In this document: piece after piece, positions 34,471 to 44,111 of the stretch
How the letters are laid out: each line of letters begins with the position of its first letter
Numbering within the stretch: position 1 is the stretch's first letter
Origin: G965230065 sp965230065
GTDB taxonomy: Bacteria; Bacteroidota; Bacteroidia; Cytophagales; Cyclobacteriaceae
Length of the DNA: 64,000 nt
NCBI GenBank assembly: GCA_965230065.1
Contig: OZ245942.1
Span: 5,270,001-5,334,000, forward strand
Direction of reading: 5' to 3'
Position numbers and translations under genes: made by a program
The notes under the pieces: generated by a model
The model's database searches: none
What the model was told of the DNA's origin: nothing
Seen by the model: the letters and a program-made list of their open reading frames with translations, nothing else

Positions 34471-35991
34471 TCATTTTTTTTCAATAAAACTATCAGCAAC
34501 ATTAGGATCACCTTTGCCATCGTATTCAGCAGTACCTGGATAGGGAAAAACAGGACGGCTCATGACTACCTCATCATTCTCTGTTTTAGCAACAATTACC
34601 ATTTCAGGTGCCTTGCCTTCTTCTACCCAAATTCGCACCAATTCAAGCCAATCAGCCTGTGAGGGGCCAGGACCACCCCCACAATGAAGTACCCCCGGAA
34701 GCATAAAAAGCCGGATGTAATCTTCTAATGTATCATCTTTGGCTTTGGCCTCTTCATAATGGTCAATGGTGGTAAAGGCCGAAAGGGCTGGATCATTCCA
34801 GCCATGATACATGATCATCTTGCCCCCTTGATCTTTGAATGCAGTATAATCTGTATTGGTAGCATTCAGGTAAGAAGCTGCATACTTTGTATCTTCTGAT
34901 AGGCTGGAAAAATCATAGGTTGCATAATTCCAATCTGGGTCCTGGAAGACCAAATATTTGAAAGTTTCAGTACCAAAGGCAAATTGTAATGAAGGAAACC
35001 CCTGCGCCATAGCTCCCTCATGGGGGCCAACAATCCAGGGTAACCATCCGCCCTGTTCGTTTTCACCTCCCGGCGGAAAGCCAGGATAAACATCTTCTTC
35101 CTGAATAGTCACCCCTTCATAAATGGTTTGAATGGCATCTATTTGTACATCAGTAAAGCAATCTATTCCACTTGATTCATCCGAACACCTGGGAAGTTGG
35201 TCAATGTCAAATGCACATTTTCTCGGGTCGTTCAGAATTTGATCTGTGATGCCATCGATGGCATCGCACTGTGTTAATATGGCAGCCTGCAGCATGGCCA
35301 GGTGTTTTTCAGAAATGGTTGCTTCCGCTAAGTTAGTTGGGTCGGGGTACAAAGCCCGGATATTTTGCACAAATTCAGCACCGGTTGCCGGCCAATCAAT
35401 AATCGGGGCAGCGGCTACGATACCATCAAAATCTTCGGGATACCGCTGGGCTTCAATCAGGGCTTGTCCGCCCCCCCTCGAGCAGCCGATAAAGTAATTA
35501 TATGTTGGGTCAGCACAATAATAGTGGGAGACCATGGCCTTGGCGACTTCCGCTGTACGGTGTACAGCCAAATGCCCAAAGTTTACTTGTCGCTCCATAT
35601 GGTATAAGGCCCAGTCGGCTTTGAGCCCGGAACTTTCGTGCCCTGTATTGGTGCCCACTGTGGCATATCCATCATGTACGCGTGATCGGGCAGTATTTTG
35701 AATAGCGCCTACAAAGCCACCACCGCCCCCCATTACAAAACGGGTGTTCCATGCTTGCGGAAGCAGCAATTCAAATTTGATTTCTTTACTGATGGTACCC
35801 AAAATTTTGCAATAGGTAGTATTTTCTTCCACCAATTCGGCTTCATGAAGTGTAACATCCGGCAATTTAAGGTCTTTAAGTGCTTCACAGGAAAGGCAAG
35901 GGGGAGTATTAGCAACGGGTTGGGCGGTGGAGATAGTAATTATACAAAATGTGCATATTAACGTTGTGGATAATGCTAGTCGCTTTTTCAT
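34471..35991 (-). CDS. secreted tannase/feruloyl esterase family hydrolase
   Basis: The start at the ATG at 35991 gives the signal peptide MKKRLALSTTLICTFCIITISTAQ; a TTG two codons earlier is not needed. The mature enzyme is an alpha/beta hydrolase of the tannase family: RFVMGGGGGFVGA, TNTGHESS, nucleophile in FIGCSRGGGQAL, the acid in YHGWNDPALS and the His in LPGVLHCGGGPGP. Several Cys pairs (CLSC, CDAIDG, CFTDV) fit the disulfides of this family. It probably cleaves ester bonds of plant phenolics or similar esters in the periplasm or outside. Confidence 0.82.
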   Translation of the reverse strand: MKKRLALSTTLICTFCIITISTAQPVANTPPCLSCEALKDLKLPDVTLHEAELVEENTTYCKILGTISKEIKFELLLPQAWNTRFVMGGGGGFVGAIQNTARSRVHDGYATVGTNTGHESSGLKADWALYHMERQVNFGHLAVHRTAEVAKAMVSHYYCADPTYNYFIGCSRGGGQALIEAQRYPEDFDGIVAAAPIIDWPATGAEFVQNIRALYPDPTNLAEATISEKHLAMLQAAILTQCDAIDGITDQILNDPRKCAFDIDQLPRCSDESSGIDCFTDVQIDAIQTIYEGVTIQEEDVYPGFPPGGENEQGGWLPWIVGPHEGAMAQGFPSLQFAFGTETFKYLVFQDPDWNYATYDFSSLSEDTKYAASYLNATNTDYTAFKDQGGKMIMYHGWNDPALSAFTTIDHYEEAKAKDDTLEDYIRLFMLPGVLHCGGGPGPSQADWLELVRIWVEEGKAPEMVIVAKTENDEVVMSRPVFPYPGTAEYDGKGDPNVADSFIEKK

Positions 35992-36547
35992 GTTCAAGTT
36001 GTTAACTATTGCTGAATGGCAGGAAAGAAGGTGATTGCTTTGTTACCATTGGCCAACATATTATCAGGAGGTTCTTCAAATTAATATACGAGCTTGTTTT
36101 TTCCAAGTAATTTGAAAGATAGGATGATGATAAGGACTATTCTGGTATGAAAATGAACCTAAGCACGATGAACAAAAAATAGTATTTGGAAGTTTCTGTT
36201 TAATCCAATGATATTCAAAAAAATTAATAAAAACTGTAGGCAAAGTTGAGGAGAATAATATTTATATATTTTAACTTATCTTCGCTAAGAATTAAGAGCA
36301 TGTTTAAGTTTTTAATAATCTCTGATTTTCAGCGCGTTGGCTTGAAAGTTTAGCGGGCGTGCGTAGGCATTGTGTGGGGAAGCATTAAACTTTCTTGACT
36401 TTTTTGGTTACTTATTGTGTCAAGACAAAAAGTAACGGGCAAAAAGAAAGCGAAATGAAATAAAATTTCATATTATCACTGAAACTCAATAATAAATTTT
36501 TAAACATTCTCTAACTTTCACTTCCCCTTTACCGAATACTATGAGAA
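35992..36547. other. intergenic gap with inverted repeats
   Basis: About 550 bases without a supported gene. GAAAGTTTA (36344-36352) faces TAAACTTTC (36386-36394), and GTTACTT (36407-36413) faces AAGTAAC (36430-36436). The second motif, TTGTGTCAAGACAAAAAG, resembles a palindrome scattered through other Bacteroidota genomes. The gap contains the promoters of the divergent esterase and RsbQ-like genes. Confidence 0.4.
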
Positions 36548-37345
36548 ATGGTAACTATTCTTGAGAGAAATAATGTCAATGTAATAGGCAACGGAGATCA
36601 ATATATGCTACTAGCGCATGGCTTTGGGTGTGATCAGAACACCTGGAGGTTCATGACTGATGCTTTAAAAAATGACTATAAACTTCTCCTTTTTGATTAT
36701 GTAGGCGCAGGTAATTCTGATCTTTCAGCCTATGATGAAGAAAGGTATAGCAGTTTACACGGATATGCACAGGATGTACTGGAAATTTGTGAGGTGCTTG
36801 ATATCAGGCAGTCAGTTTTTGTAGGTCATTCTGTTAGTAGTATGATAGGCATGCTCGCTGCTATTGCAAAACCGGAATACTTTGAGCGGCTCATCTTTGT
36901 GGGGCCTTCTCCTTGCTACCTGAATGATAGTAACTATAAAGGAGGTTTTGATCGGAGTGATTTGGAGGAGCTTTTTGATACCATGGACAGTAATTATTTA
37001 GGGTGGTCCAATGCCATGGCCCCTGCCATTATGGGTAATGCAGACAGGCCTGAACTGGGTGAAGATTTGGCAAATAGTTTTTGTGCAACCGACCCTGAAA
37101 TTGCAAAACAATTTGCCAGGGTAACGTTTTTATCAGACAATCGTCAGGACTTGAAACGGCTGAAAGTACCAGGCCTTATCTTACAGTGCTCTGAAGATAT
37201 CATTGCTCCGGTAGAAGTGGGCAATTATTTGAAGGAGCAGCTTACAGACAGTAAATTAGTTCATCTGAATGCCACAGGGCATTGTCCTCATCTCAGTGCC
37301 CCTGAAGAAACAATCCGTGCCATTAAAGCTTACTTATATCCTTAG
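36548..37345 (+). CDS. RsbQ/KAI2-like alpha/beta hydrolase
   Basis: 265 residues, close to RsbQ of Bacillus in length and landmarks: LLAHGFGCDQNTW (oxyanion loop), nucleophile Ser95 in FVGHSVSSMIG, Asp217 in LQCSEDIIAP and His245 in NATGHCPHLSAP. RsbQ-type hydrolases act on a small hydrophobic molecule and activate a partner containing a PAS domain; plant relatives are the karrikin and strigolactone receptors. The next gene, 27 bases on, is a PAS-domain histidine kinase, so the same partnership is likely here. It is first in a three-gene signalling unit. Confidence 0.85.
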   Translation: MVTILERNNVNVIGNGDQYMLLAHGFGCDQNTWRFMTDALKNDYKLLLFDYVGAGNSDLSAYDEERYSSLHGYAQDVLEICEVLDIRQSVFVGHSVSSMIGMLAAIAKPEYFERLIFVGPSPCYLNDSNYKGGFDRSDLEELFDTMDSNYLGWSNAMAPAIMGNADRPELGEDLANSFCATDPEIAKQFARVTFLSDNRQDLKRLKVPGLILQCSEDIIAPVEVGNYLKEQLTDSKLVHLNATGHCPHLSAPEETIRAIKAYLYP

Positions 37346-37372
37346 TTTTTACTAAGGGAAAAGAGACATCAC

Positions 37373-38845
37373 ATGATCAGTAAAGTAGATGAGAACTTTT
37401 TACAATCACTTATTGATACAGAAGCATTGTATCAAAATGCACCCTGTGGGTATGTTTCATTCCTTCCCGATGGTACCATTGTAAAAATCAATGCTACATT
37501 GCTCAAATGGATGGGTTATCCTGAACATGAGATACTTTTCAAGCAGAAATTTCCTTCGTTGTTACCAAAAGGCGTGGGTATTTATTACGAAATGTATTAT
37601 TTGCCCCTCATTAAAATGAAAGGAGAGGTTAATGAGATCAATTTTGATTTCATCAGAAAGGATGATTCTACATTTCCTGCTTTGATTAACTCTAAAGCAA
37701 TAAAAGATGAAGCCGGTAATATTCGGGCCATCAACGCTACTGTTTTTGAAATAACCGACCGGAAAAAATATGAACTGGAACTTCTTAATGCCAAGAAACA
37801 GGCTGATCTCGAGAAGAAGCAATTTCAATTTTTAGCTGATCTTATTCCCGATATTATATGGACGGCAACCCCCAAAGGACATATCAGTTATATCAATCGC
37901 AGGTTTTTTGAATATACCGGATTAGGAAGGAATCAGTTTTCGCAGTTTTCAGTGTTCAAGGTTATTCATCCTGAAGATAAAAGAAAGTATTATCACCCTT
38001 GGATACATGCTTTGGAAGCAAGCAAACCTTTTGAAGCTGAGTTAAGGATAAAAAATGCTACCGGTGTGTATGAATGGTACCTCATTCGGTCGGTTCCGTT
38101 TAAAGGCTCACAAGAGGAAGTAGCCTCTAAGTGGTTTGGTTCATGTACGAATATCAATGAGCAAGTGGAAGCCAAGCATAAAAAAGACCTGTTCATCAGC
38201 ATGGCGAGTCATGAATTAAAAACCCCACTTACCGGCATAAAAGCATATGTACAGCTGCTACTGGAAAATTTTAATAGCTATGAGCGTTCACAAATAGAAA
38301 AATATCTGGGAAAGATTAATTTGTTTACGGGCAGATTGCATAACCTGATCTCAGAACTTCTTGATGTTTCACTCATTCAGGCAGGAAAGATACAATATGG
38401 TATGAAGGCTTTTGATTTTGCAGAAATGGCGAAGGAAAGTATTGAAAATGCTCAAAACCTCTCTACCCAACATAAAATCATCAGCCAGCTCAATGTTAAA
38501 GAAAGAGTTTATGGTGATGAGGAACGAATTGCACAGGTAGTGGATAATTTGTTGACTAATGCCATTAAATATTCTCCAAAAGCAGATAAGGTTTTGGTAA
38601 AAGCCACACAAGACAAACAGGCCATAAAGTTTTCAGTTACAGACTATGGCATTGGTATTCCTGATAACCAGCTCACTAAGATATTTGATAGATATGCCCG
38701 TGTAAATAATGATTCAAAAGTATCAGGGCTTGGTTTAGGGCTTTACATTTCATCTGAAATTATCAAAAGACATCAGGGAAAAATATGGGCAGAAAGCGAA
38801 TTAGGCAAAGGCTCAACTTTTTCTTTTACTTTACCTATTCAATAA
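37373..38845 (+). CDS. PAS-PAS sensor histidine kinase
   Basis: 490 residues with no membrane segment. PAS domain 1 (about 15-130) has APCGYVSFLPDGTIVKIN, and PAS domain 2 (about 150-260) has LIPDIIWTATPKGHISYIN. The kinase core follows with phospho-acceptor His in MASHELKTPLTGIKAY, N-box DNLLTNAIKYSPK, G1 DYGIGIPDNQL and G2 GLGLGLYISSEI. It is cytoplasmic, so it should sense an internal ligand, plausibly a product of the RsbQ-like hydrolase encoded just upstream. The receiver 20 bases downstream is its likely phosphate acceptor. Confidence 0.9.
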   Translation: MISKVDENFLQSLIDTEALYQNAPCGYVSFLPDGTIVKINATLLKWMGYPEHEILFKQKFPSLLPKGVGIYYEMYYLPLIKMKGEVNEINFDFIRKDDSTFPALINSKAIKDEAGNIRAINATVFEITDRKKYELELLNAKKQADLEKKQFQFLADLIPDIIWTATPKGHISYINRRFFEYTGLGRNQFSQFSVFKVIHPEDKRKYYHPWIHALEASKPFEAELRIKNATGVYEWYLIRSVPFKGSQEEVASKWFGSCTNINEQVEAKHKKDLFISMASHELKTPLTGIKAYVQLLLENFNSYERSQIEKYLGKINLFTGRLHNLISELLDVSLIQAGKIQYGMKAFDFAEMAKESIENAQNLSTQHKIISQLNVKERVYGDEERIAQVVDNLLTNAIKYSPKADKVLVKATQDKQAIKFSVTDYGIGIPDNQLTKIFDRYARVNNDSKVSGLGLGLYISSEIIKRHQGKIWAESELGKGSTFSFTLPIQ

Positions 38846-38864
38846 AGAACCCCCATTTTGAACA

Positions 38865-39218
38865 ATGAGTAAAAAAGTGCTTATATGCGATGATGATATT
38901 GATATTATTGAAATAATCTCAATACTTTTAGGAGGTAAGGGATATCAGGTGTTTTCTGTGAATAACAGTGAAGATGTGAAATCAGAAGTATCAAAGGTAA
39001 AGCCAGATGTTATACTCATGGATCTCTGGCTTCCTGAGGTGGGTGGGGAGCAAGCGACCAAACTCTTAAAGTCGGATAAAGAAACAGCAGAGATTCCCGT
39101 GATTATTCTTTCTGCATCTATCAATATTCAAGCCATCGCTCAGGGGATTGGTGCTGATGGTTATTTATCAAAACCCTTCGAAACGAAAGACCTGATCGCA
39201 TTGATAGAGCAATCGTAG
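38865..39218 (+). CDS. single-domain response regulator
   Basis: 117-residue receiver only: KVLICDDDIDI with the acidic pair, phosphorylation Asp in VILMDLWLPEVGG, IILSAS for the conserved Thr/Ser and YLSKPFETKDL for the Lys. There is no output domain, so it must act by protein contact, as in CheY-like or phosphorelay proteins. It closes the RsbQ-like/PAS-kinase operon and its stop lies within a terminator stem. Confidence 0.88.
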   Translation: MSKKVLICDDDIDIIEIISILLGGKGYQVFSVNNSEDVKSEVSKVKPDVILMDLWLPEVGGEQATKLLKSDKETAEIPVIILSASINIQAIAQGIGADGYLSKPFETKDLIALIEQS

Positions 39219-39242
39219 TACCATTCCAAAGGTACTACGATT
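39211..39242. terminator. 12-bp perfect hairpin between convergent genes
   Basis: AATCGTAGTACC (39211-39222) pairs with GGTACTACGATT (39231-39242) around ATTCCAAA, followed by ACATTTT. It overlaps the receiver stop and can serve both directions, since the SYLF gene ends at 39253 on -. Confidence 0.75.
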
Positions 39243-39252
39243 ACATTTTCTA

Positions 39253-39948
39253 TTATAAAGAAATACCATCCAGCGTACTCATCAGTTTCTCAACCACTTC
39301 AGCAGGGTAGTTTTCTACTTTGTAACTATAAATATCTTCTACCGTAACTTCCTCATTCTGGTAAAAGTTTTTGTTGGCTTTCTCATACACATCCAGCACA
39401 GAGCCTTCAAAACTCACTCCGGCAAATACGCCACGGCTGCGGGAATAGGAAAGTATCTCAGCTTCGAATTTGATGTTTGTGCTTGCAGAAGCCGTTCGTC
39501 CTACGGGACCTGCCGCTACGGAAGCATCAGCGCCTAAAGTGAAATCACTGTTTTGCAGTTCAAACAATGATTTTTTGCGTTTGAAGATCAGGATTACGTC
39601 GGTGGCTTTCACGCCTACCTGAAAACCTACACTGCCTCCCGAAATATTTACAAATGCCGGAAGGCTCCAACTGCCGTCGTCTTCCCGCACCATAGAAATA
39701 CCTTTGCCATGATTACCGGCCACAACAAAACCTGCTTTAATCACATTCGGGATAATCACAATACCTTCGGCCTGCTTGAGGAGTGAAGGGGGAATCTGCT
39801 GTTCGGAAATCTCATTAATCTCTTTTAGCACCGTGATGGCATCTTCAATTTTTTCTGTTTCGTCATCTTGCAGCCTGGTTGGGGGGGGTGTAACAAATCC
39901 GGTATTGATAAGCAGGATAGCGATGATGAATAAGGGTATTATTTTCAT
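39253..39948 (-). CDS. SYLF-domain (Ysc84-like) lipid-binding protein
   Basis: 231 residues with an N-terminal hydrophobic signal (MKIIPLFIIAILLINTGFV). The SYLF/Ysc84 core reads LLKQAEGIVIIPNVIKAGFVVAGNHGKG, SWSLPAFVNISGGSVGFQVG and GVFAGVSFEGSVL. The family binds phosphoinositide-like lipids in eukaryotes; in bacteria these are exported proteins of unknown role. It converges on the receiver gene and shares its terminator. Confidence 0.85.
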   Translation of the reverse strand: MKIIPLFIIAILLINTGFVTPPPTRLQDDETEKIEDAITVLKEINEISEQQIPPSLLKQAEGIVIIPNVIKAGFVVAGNHGKGISMVREDDGSWSLPAFVNISGGSVGFQVGVKATDVILIFKRKKSLFELQNSDFTLGADASVAAGPVGRTASASTNIKFEAEILSYSRSRGVFAGVSFEGSVLDVYEKANKNFYQNEEVTVEDIYSYKVENYPAEVVEKLMSTLDGISL

Positions 39949-40196
39949 GTTGATAGTTTTTCGTTTTCAATTTGTATGGTTTCTGCCATTTCTTTACGTA
40001 GCTATGCGTAATGAGGGTACAAATCCCGGTGAAAATTTACCGAAAGCCATAAATCAGGTGCTGAATCTTAAATAAAATCACAAAGTCTTCTTGCGATTTC
40101 TTGAAATTATCCGGAATTACTATATTGAGCCGACACCGGTTGCAATAAAATAATAACTTTTTCAGTACATTACGAAACAACCCTGACCCTTAGCCC

Positions 40197-41738
40197 ATGA
40201 AATTAGCCGCCATAGATATCGGAACCAATTCTATCCACATGGTAATTGTGGATGCCAGCCGGAAACATGGATTTACCATCATTGATCGGGAAAAGGAAAT
40301 GGTGAAACTGGGATTGGGTGTATTCGCTACAAAAAGGTTGAATGACCAGGCTTTTGAAAAAGGCATAGAAACCATCCGACGATATGTTCAACTGGCCGAC
40401 CAGCACGGGGTAGACGAAATCATAACTGCTGCTACCTCTGCTACCCGGGAGGCTCAAAATGGGGGGGATTTTCTGGGCGAAGTTGTTCAGCAAACCGGCA
40501 TTGCCCCCGAAGTGATTTCCGGCGGAAAAGAAGCGCGGTTGATTTTTTTGGCCGTTCGCAATGCCATAGCCCTGCAGGGTGAAAACACCATGGTGATTGA
40601 CATTGGTGGTGGGAGCACTGAAATAGTTGTGGGCAACGCACATGAAATATTGTTTGCAAAAAGTTTAAAACTGGGCGTGTTGCGCTTGCTGGATATGTTT
40701 GAAGGCAGCGGCCCCATCAGTCCGGAAGCAAGGGGCGTTTTGGAAGCCCACATACGGTTTGTGACCCAGTCTGTTATTGAAGAAGCAACAAAAGTTGGCT
40801 TTAGCAGGGTAATCGGAACTTCCGGCACCATCCGAACCCTGGGTGAAGCAGCACATTTGGCAGCGGGAGGCAAGCCCTTTCGTACCATCAATGCCGAAGT
40901 AGTAAAACTTGATGATTTACAGCAATTATGCACACAATTGATAGAATTGCCTCCCGAAAAGAGGGCAGCCATCAGTGGCATTGGTGAGAACCGCATGGAT
41001 GCTATTCACCTGGGTAGTGTATTACTAACGCAATTATTGCAAATGGCAGGTGTAACCGAACTTACACTTTGCGAAGCCTCATTGCGCGAAGGATTGATTC
41101 TGGATTATCTGGAACGTCATGCCAAAAGCATTGACACCTTTCCCGAATTTAAAGACCTCAGGCACCGCTCTGCCGCCCAACTCGCCCATCAGTTTGAAGT
41201 AGACTGGGAGCAAACATCACATGTATCACTCCTGGCTTTGCAAATTTTTGATCAGACACGGGAGTTGCATGGGTGTAATGACTTTCAACGGGATATCCTG
41301 GAATATGCAGCCTTGTTATTCAGTGTAGGTCAATACATTCATTTTAGTAGTTATCACAAACATTCCCGTTACATTATTGACAAAACAGGTTTGCGGGGGT
41401 TTAATGATGAGGAAGTTTTGCTGATTGGACAGGTAGTGCGCTACCACCGAAAATCACCACCGAAAAAGAAGCATAAGAGATTTAAAAAACTTGCTAAAGA
41501 ACAACGAAAATGGGTAGAAGTGCTCTCAGGCATACTCAGAATAGCCGTGGCTTTGGACCGCACAAAAAATCAGGTGGTGAAAGAAATTCACTGTGAATTA
41601 TCAAAAAAGCAGCTTACATTAAAAATCAGGGGAAATTCTACAAGCATGGAGCTTGAGTACTGGACTGCCATGCGGCAACGCTATCCTTTGGCTGACGCAG
41701 TAAACCGGAAAATATTGCTTGTATTACAAGAAAATTAA
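40197..41738 (+). CDS. Ppx/GppA-family phosphatase
   Basis: 513 residues: two actin-like ATPase halves with AIDIGTNSIHMVIVDAS (phosphate 1) and MVIDIGGGSTEIVVG (phosphate 2), GTSGTIRTLGEAA, then an HD-like helical C-terminal domain (HRSAAQLAHQFEVD, SVGQYIHFSSYHKHSRYII). This is the exopolyphosphatase / guanosine pentaphosphate phosphatase plan, controlling polyphosphate or (p)ppGpp. The ATG at 40197 is immediately followed by the phosphate 1 strand, which fixes the start. Which activity prevails is not readable. Confidence 0.88.
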   Translation: MKLAAIDIGTNSIHMVIVDASRKHGFTIIDREKEMVKLGLGVFATKRLNDQAFEKGIETIRRYVQLADQHGVDEIITAATSATREAQNGGDFLGEVVQQTGIAPEVISGGKEARLIFLAVRNAIALQGENTMVIDIGGGSTEIVVGNAHEILFAKSLKLGVLRLLDMFEGSGPISPEARGVLEAHIRFVTQSVIEEATKVGFSRVIGTSGTIRTLGEAAHLAAGGKPFRTINAEVVKLDDLQQLCTQLIELPPEKRAAISGIGENRMDAIHLGSVLLTQLLQMAGVTELTLCEASLREGLILDYLERHAKSIDTFPEFKDLRHRSAAQLAHQFEVDWEQTSHVSLLALQIFDQTRELHGCNDFQRDILEYAALLFSVGQYIHFSSYHKHSRYIIDKTGLRGFNDEEVLLIGQVVRYHRKSPPKKKHKRFKKLAKEQRKWVEVLSGILRIAVALDRTKNQVVKEIHCELSKKQLTLKIRGNSTSMELEYWTAMRQRYPLADAVNRKILLVLQEN

Positions 41739-41765
41739 GCTGTTTTTATCAGTATTTTTTCAGAT

Positions 41766-41792
41766 AAGTATTTTATTAGGGTATAAATACTT
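41766..41792. terminator. A+T-rich hairpin after ppx
   Basis: AAGTATTT (41766-41773) pairs with AAATACTT (41785-41792) and is followed by TTTATAA. It is a modest terminator candidate between the Ppx/GppA gene and the receptor gene. Confidence 0.4.
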
Positions 41793-41926
41793 GTTTATAA
41801 TACCTTGGTAAGCTGATAAAATCTGCCTTTAAACCTTACAACAGTAGCTTCACATCCTATTCCATCAAAATATACAGGGTGCCCCTATCTAATTTCGCTT
41901 GAAATATCTAACAAATTTTATTATTT

Positions 41927-44050
41927 ATGAAAGCGTTATTTTTTCGTGTAGCTACCATGAGCTTAACTATCGGCCTGTTGCTTTGCTTAAAAGTGCAAGT
42001 GTTGGCGCAGGATCAACCTCAGGATGAAGATTTGTATGATCTCTCACTTGAAGAGTTGATGAATATTCCGATTGAATCAGCCTCTAAAAAGACAGAAAAT
42101 CTTTTTGACGCCCCTGTGTCAAGTTACTCTATTACCAAAGATGAAATTGTAAACTCAGGGGTTACTTCAATTCCTGAAGCCTTGCGTTTGTGTCCTGGTA
42201 TTGTGGTAAGGGAAACCTCTAATGGTAATTATGATATACATATTCGTGGTTTTGAAAATTTAGGAAAATATTCTTCTACCAATAACCAGATCAATCTTAT
42301 CTCACTGGTAATGATAGATAACCGTCCGATTTTTAACTACAATCAGGGTGGGGTTTTCTGGGATGCTTTACCCATTGACCTGGTAGATGTTGAAAGGATT
42401 GAAGTGGTGAGAGGGCCTACCGCCCCATTATTTGGGCCTAATGCAGTATCGGGTGTAATCAACATCATTACCCGCAAGCCCAATACTGAGGGATTTGCTG
42501 CTTCTGCCAATGTTGTAGGTGGGTTGCCCAATACGCTCATAGGAAACCTGGCGGTTTCTCAAAAGTTTAACGATAAATTTGACGTTACGCTAAGCGCCAA
42601 TTACCAAAACAGGGAAAGAAGTGATGATGAGTTTTATATGTATGGGAGCGATCAGTTTATTGAAGATGTGAGCACCTTGCCAAATGCTGATGAAGCATTT
42701 CCCGATCCTGAACTCTCATTGGAAAAACTGGGGGTAAACGCATTTGTTAATTATTCATTTAATACGGATGCCCAGGTTTCACTGAGTACCGGATACCAGC
42801 AGGCGGAGTCTAACAAACTGTACTTCAATGATGATGTGTCTTCTACTTCATACAGTGAAAATAACAGTACTTATATCAATTTGGCTGGAAGCTTTTATGG
42901 GGTTGGGGTAAAATTATCGCGTAATACAGGGTACGATAATTTAAAGCTGGGTACACAAGGTATTGTTCCAGAATACGATTTTTATAATACCGATATTGTA
43001 GTTGATTACAACTGGAATGTTAATAAAAAACTTAGCTTCAGGCCGGGTATCAATTACCAACGTGCCACATATGATGATGCTGAGTATGTAGAAAACGCAC
43101 CATTTGGAGGTTTTCTCAATGGTTCAGAAACCATTAGTTCAATAGCAGCCTTCCTGAAAGGGGATTATTATATCCTTGACAACTGGAGACTGATGGCTGC
43201 GGTGCGAGCCGATAAATTTCAGACGCCTGACGAACTGTATGTTTCTTATGAGTTTGCTTCAACGTACAAGCTTAATGACAAATACTTGTTCAGGGCGGTT
43301 CATGCACGTTCAAACAGTGGGGCCTTTATCGCCAATACTTTCCTGGACGTTCAATTGAATACCTCAGGCAATCAGCTTAATGTGATTGGTAACCAAAATC
43401 TGGACCTCATCCGTAATACAATGTCAGAAATTGGGTTCAGGGCACAGTTTACCAATAAATTTCAGCTAGACCTGGCAGTATTTACCCAGAAACTTGAAAA
43501 CCTAAGTGAAGTTATTACGGTGGATGCTGAACCTCAGCCGGATAACAGCCTTATTATTACCCAGCAATTTGTAAACCTGCCGCTGAAAGGTGTGCAAAAT
43601 GGTGTTACCATTTCTGCGAACTATGTGCCTACCAGCAAGCTACAGTTGAAGCCTTTTGTTACTATTCAGAAAACAAAAGTTCAGGATTTCCCGGTAGACG
43701 CACAGGTAAGCCTGACCAATGTAATAGATGAAGCTGACCATGAAAGTACGCCAAGCGTATATGGTGGTGCCTTTGTCAACTACCTGGCCAACCGAAAGCT
43801 GAACCTGAATTTGAGCGCTTACTATTTGGGCGGGCATACGTTGTATCATGATAAAGATGATGAGCGTCCTTCTACCGTAGGTGAAATTGACGGGAAGTTA
43901 CTCCTTAATAGCAAAATCACCTTTCATGCGATTGACAAGCTGAACCTTTATGTGAATGTGCGCAATATTTTAGGCAGTGACAGCCGTGAGCATTACGGCA
44001 CTGACCGCATCGGCAGAAGTTATTACCTTGGGGTAAGTTATAATTTCTAG
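41927..44050 (+). CDS. TonB-dependent outer-membrane receptor
   Basis: 707 residues: signal peptide to about 27 (LKVQVLAQ), a DLSLEELMNIPIESASK opening typical of Vibrio- and Cytophaga-type receptors, and a plug with EALRLCPGIVVRE, HIRGF, VERIEVVRGPTAPLFGPNAVSGVINIIT. A 22-strand-type barrel follows, ending SYYLGVSYNF with the terminal aromatic. It lacks the carboxypeptidase-like N-domain and a SusD partner, so it is not a SusC-type receptor. The ligand (siderophore, vitamin or oligosaccharide) is unknown. Confidence 0.88.
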   Translation: MKALFFRVATMSLTIGLLLCLKVQVLAQDQPQDEDLYDLSLEELMNIPIESASKKTENLFDAPVSSYSITKDEIVNSGVTSIPEALRLCPGIVVRETSNGNYDIHIRGFENLGKYSSTNNQINLISLVMIDNRPIFNYNQGGVFWDALPIDLVDVERIEVVRGPTAPLFGPNAVSGVINIITRKPNTEGFAASANVVGGLPNTLIGNLAVSQKFNDKFDVTLSANYQNRERSDDEFYMYGSDQFIEDVSTLPNADEAFPDPELSLEKLGVNAFVNYSFNTDAQVSLSTGYQQAESNKLYFNDDVSSTSYSENNSTYINLAGSFYGVGVKLSRNTGYDNLKLGTQGIVPEYDFYNTDIVVDYNWNVNKKLSFRPGINYQRATYDDAEYVENAPFGGFLNGSETISSIAAFLKGDYYILDNWRLMAAVRADKFQTPDELYVSYEFASTYKLNDKYLFRAVHARSNSGAFIANTFLDVQLNTSGNQLNVIGNQNLDLIRNTMSEIGFRAQFTNKFQLDLAVFTQKLENLSEVITVDAEPQPDNSLIITQQFVNLPLKGVQNGVTISANYVPTSKLQLKPFVTIQKTKVQDFPVDAQVSLTNVIDEADHESTPSVYGGAFVNYLANRKLNLNLSAYYLGGHTLYHDKDDERPSTVGEIDGKLLLNSKITFHAIDKLNLYVNVRNILGSDSREHYGTDRIGRSYYLGVSYNF

Positions 44051-44054
44051 TTTT

Positions 44055-44111
44055 AAGTAGGCAGTTGGCAGTCTTTTTCTACTGCCAACTGCCACTGCTT
44101 ATTGCCTACTT
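44055..44111. terminator. GCAGTTGGCAG-type hairpin, copy 3
   Basis: GGCAGTTGGCAGT (44060-44072) pairs perfectly with ACTGCCAACTGCC (44081-44093). AAGTAGGCA (44055) and TGCCTACTT (to 44111) can form an outer stem. It separates the convergent receptor and OPT genes and overlaps the OPT stop. Confidence 0.65.
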
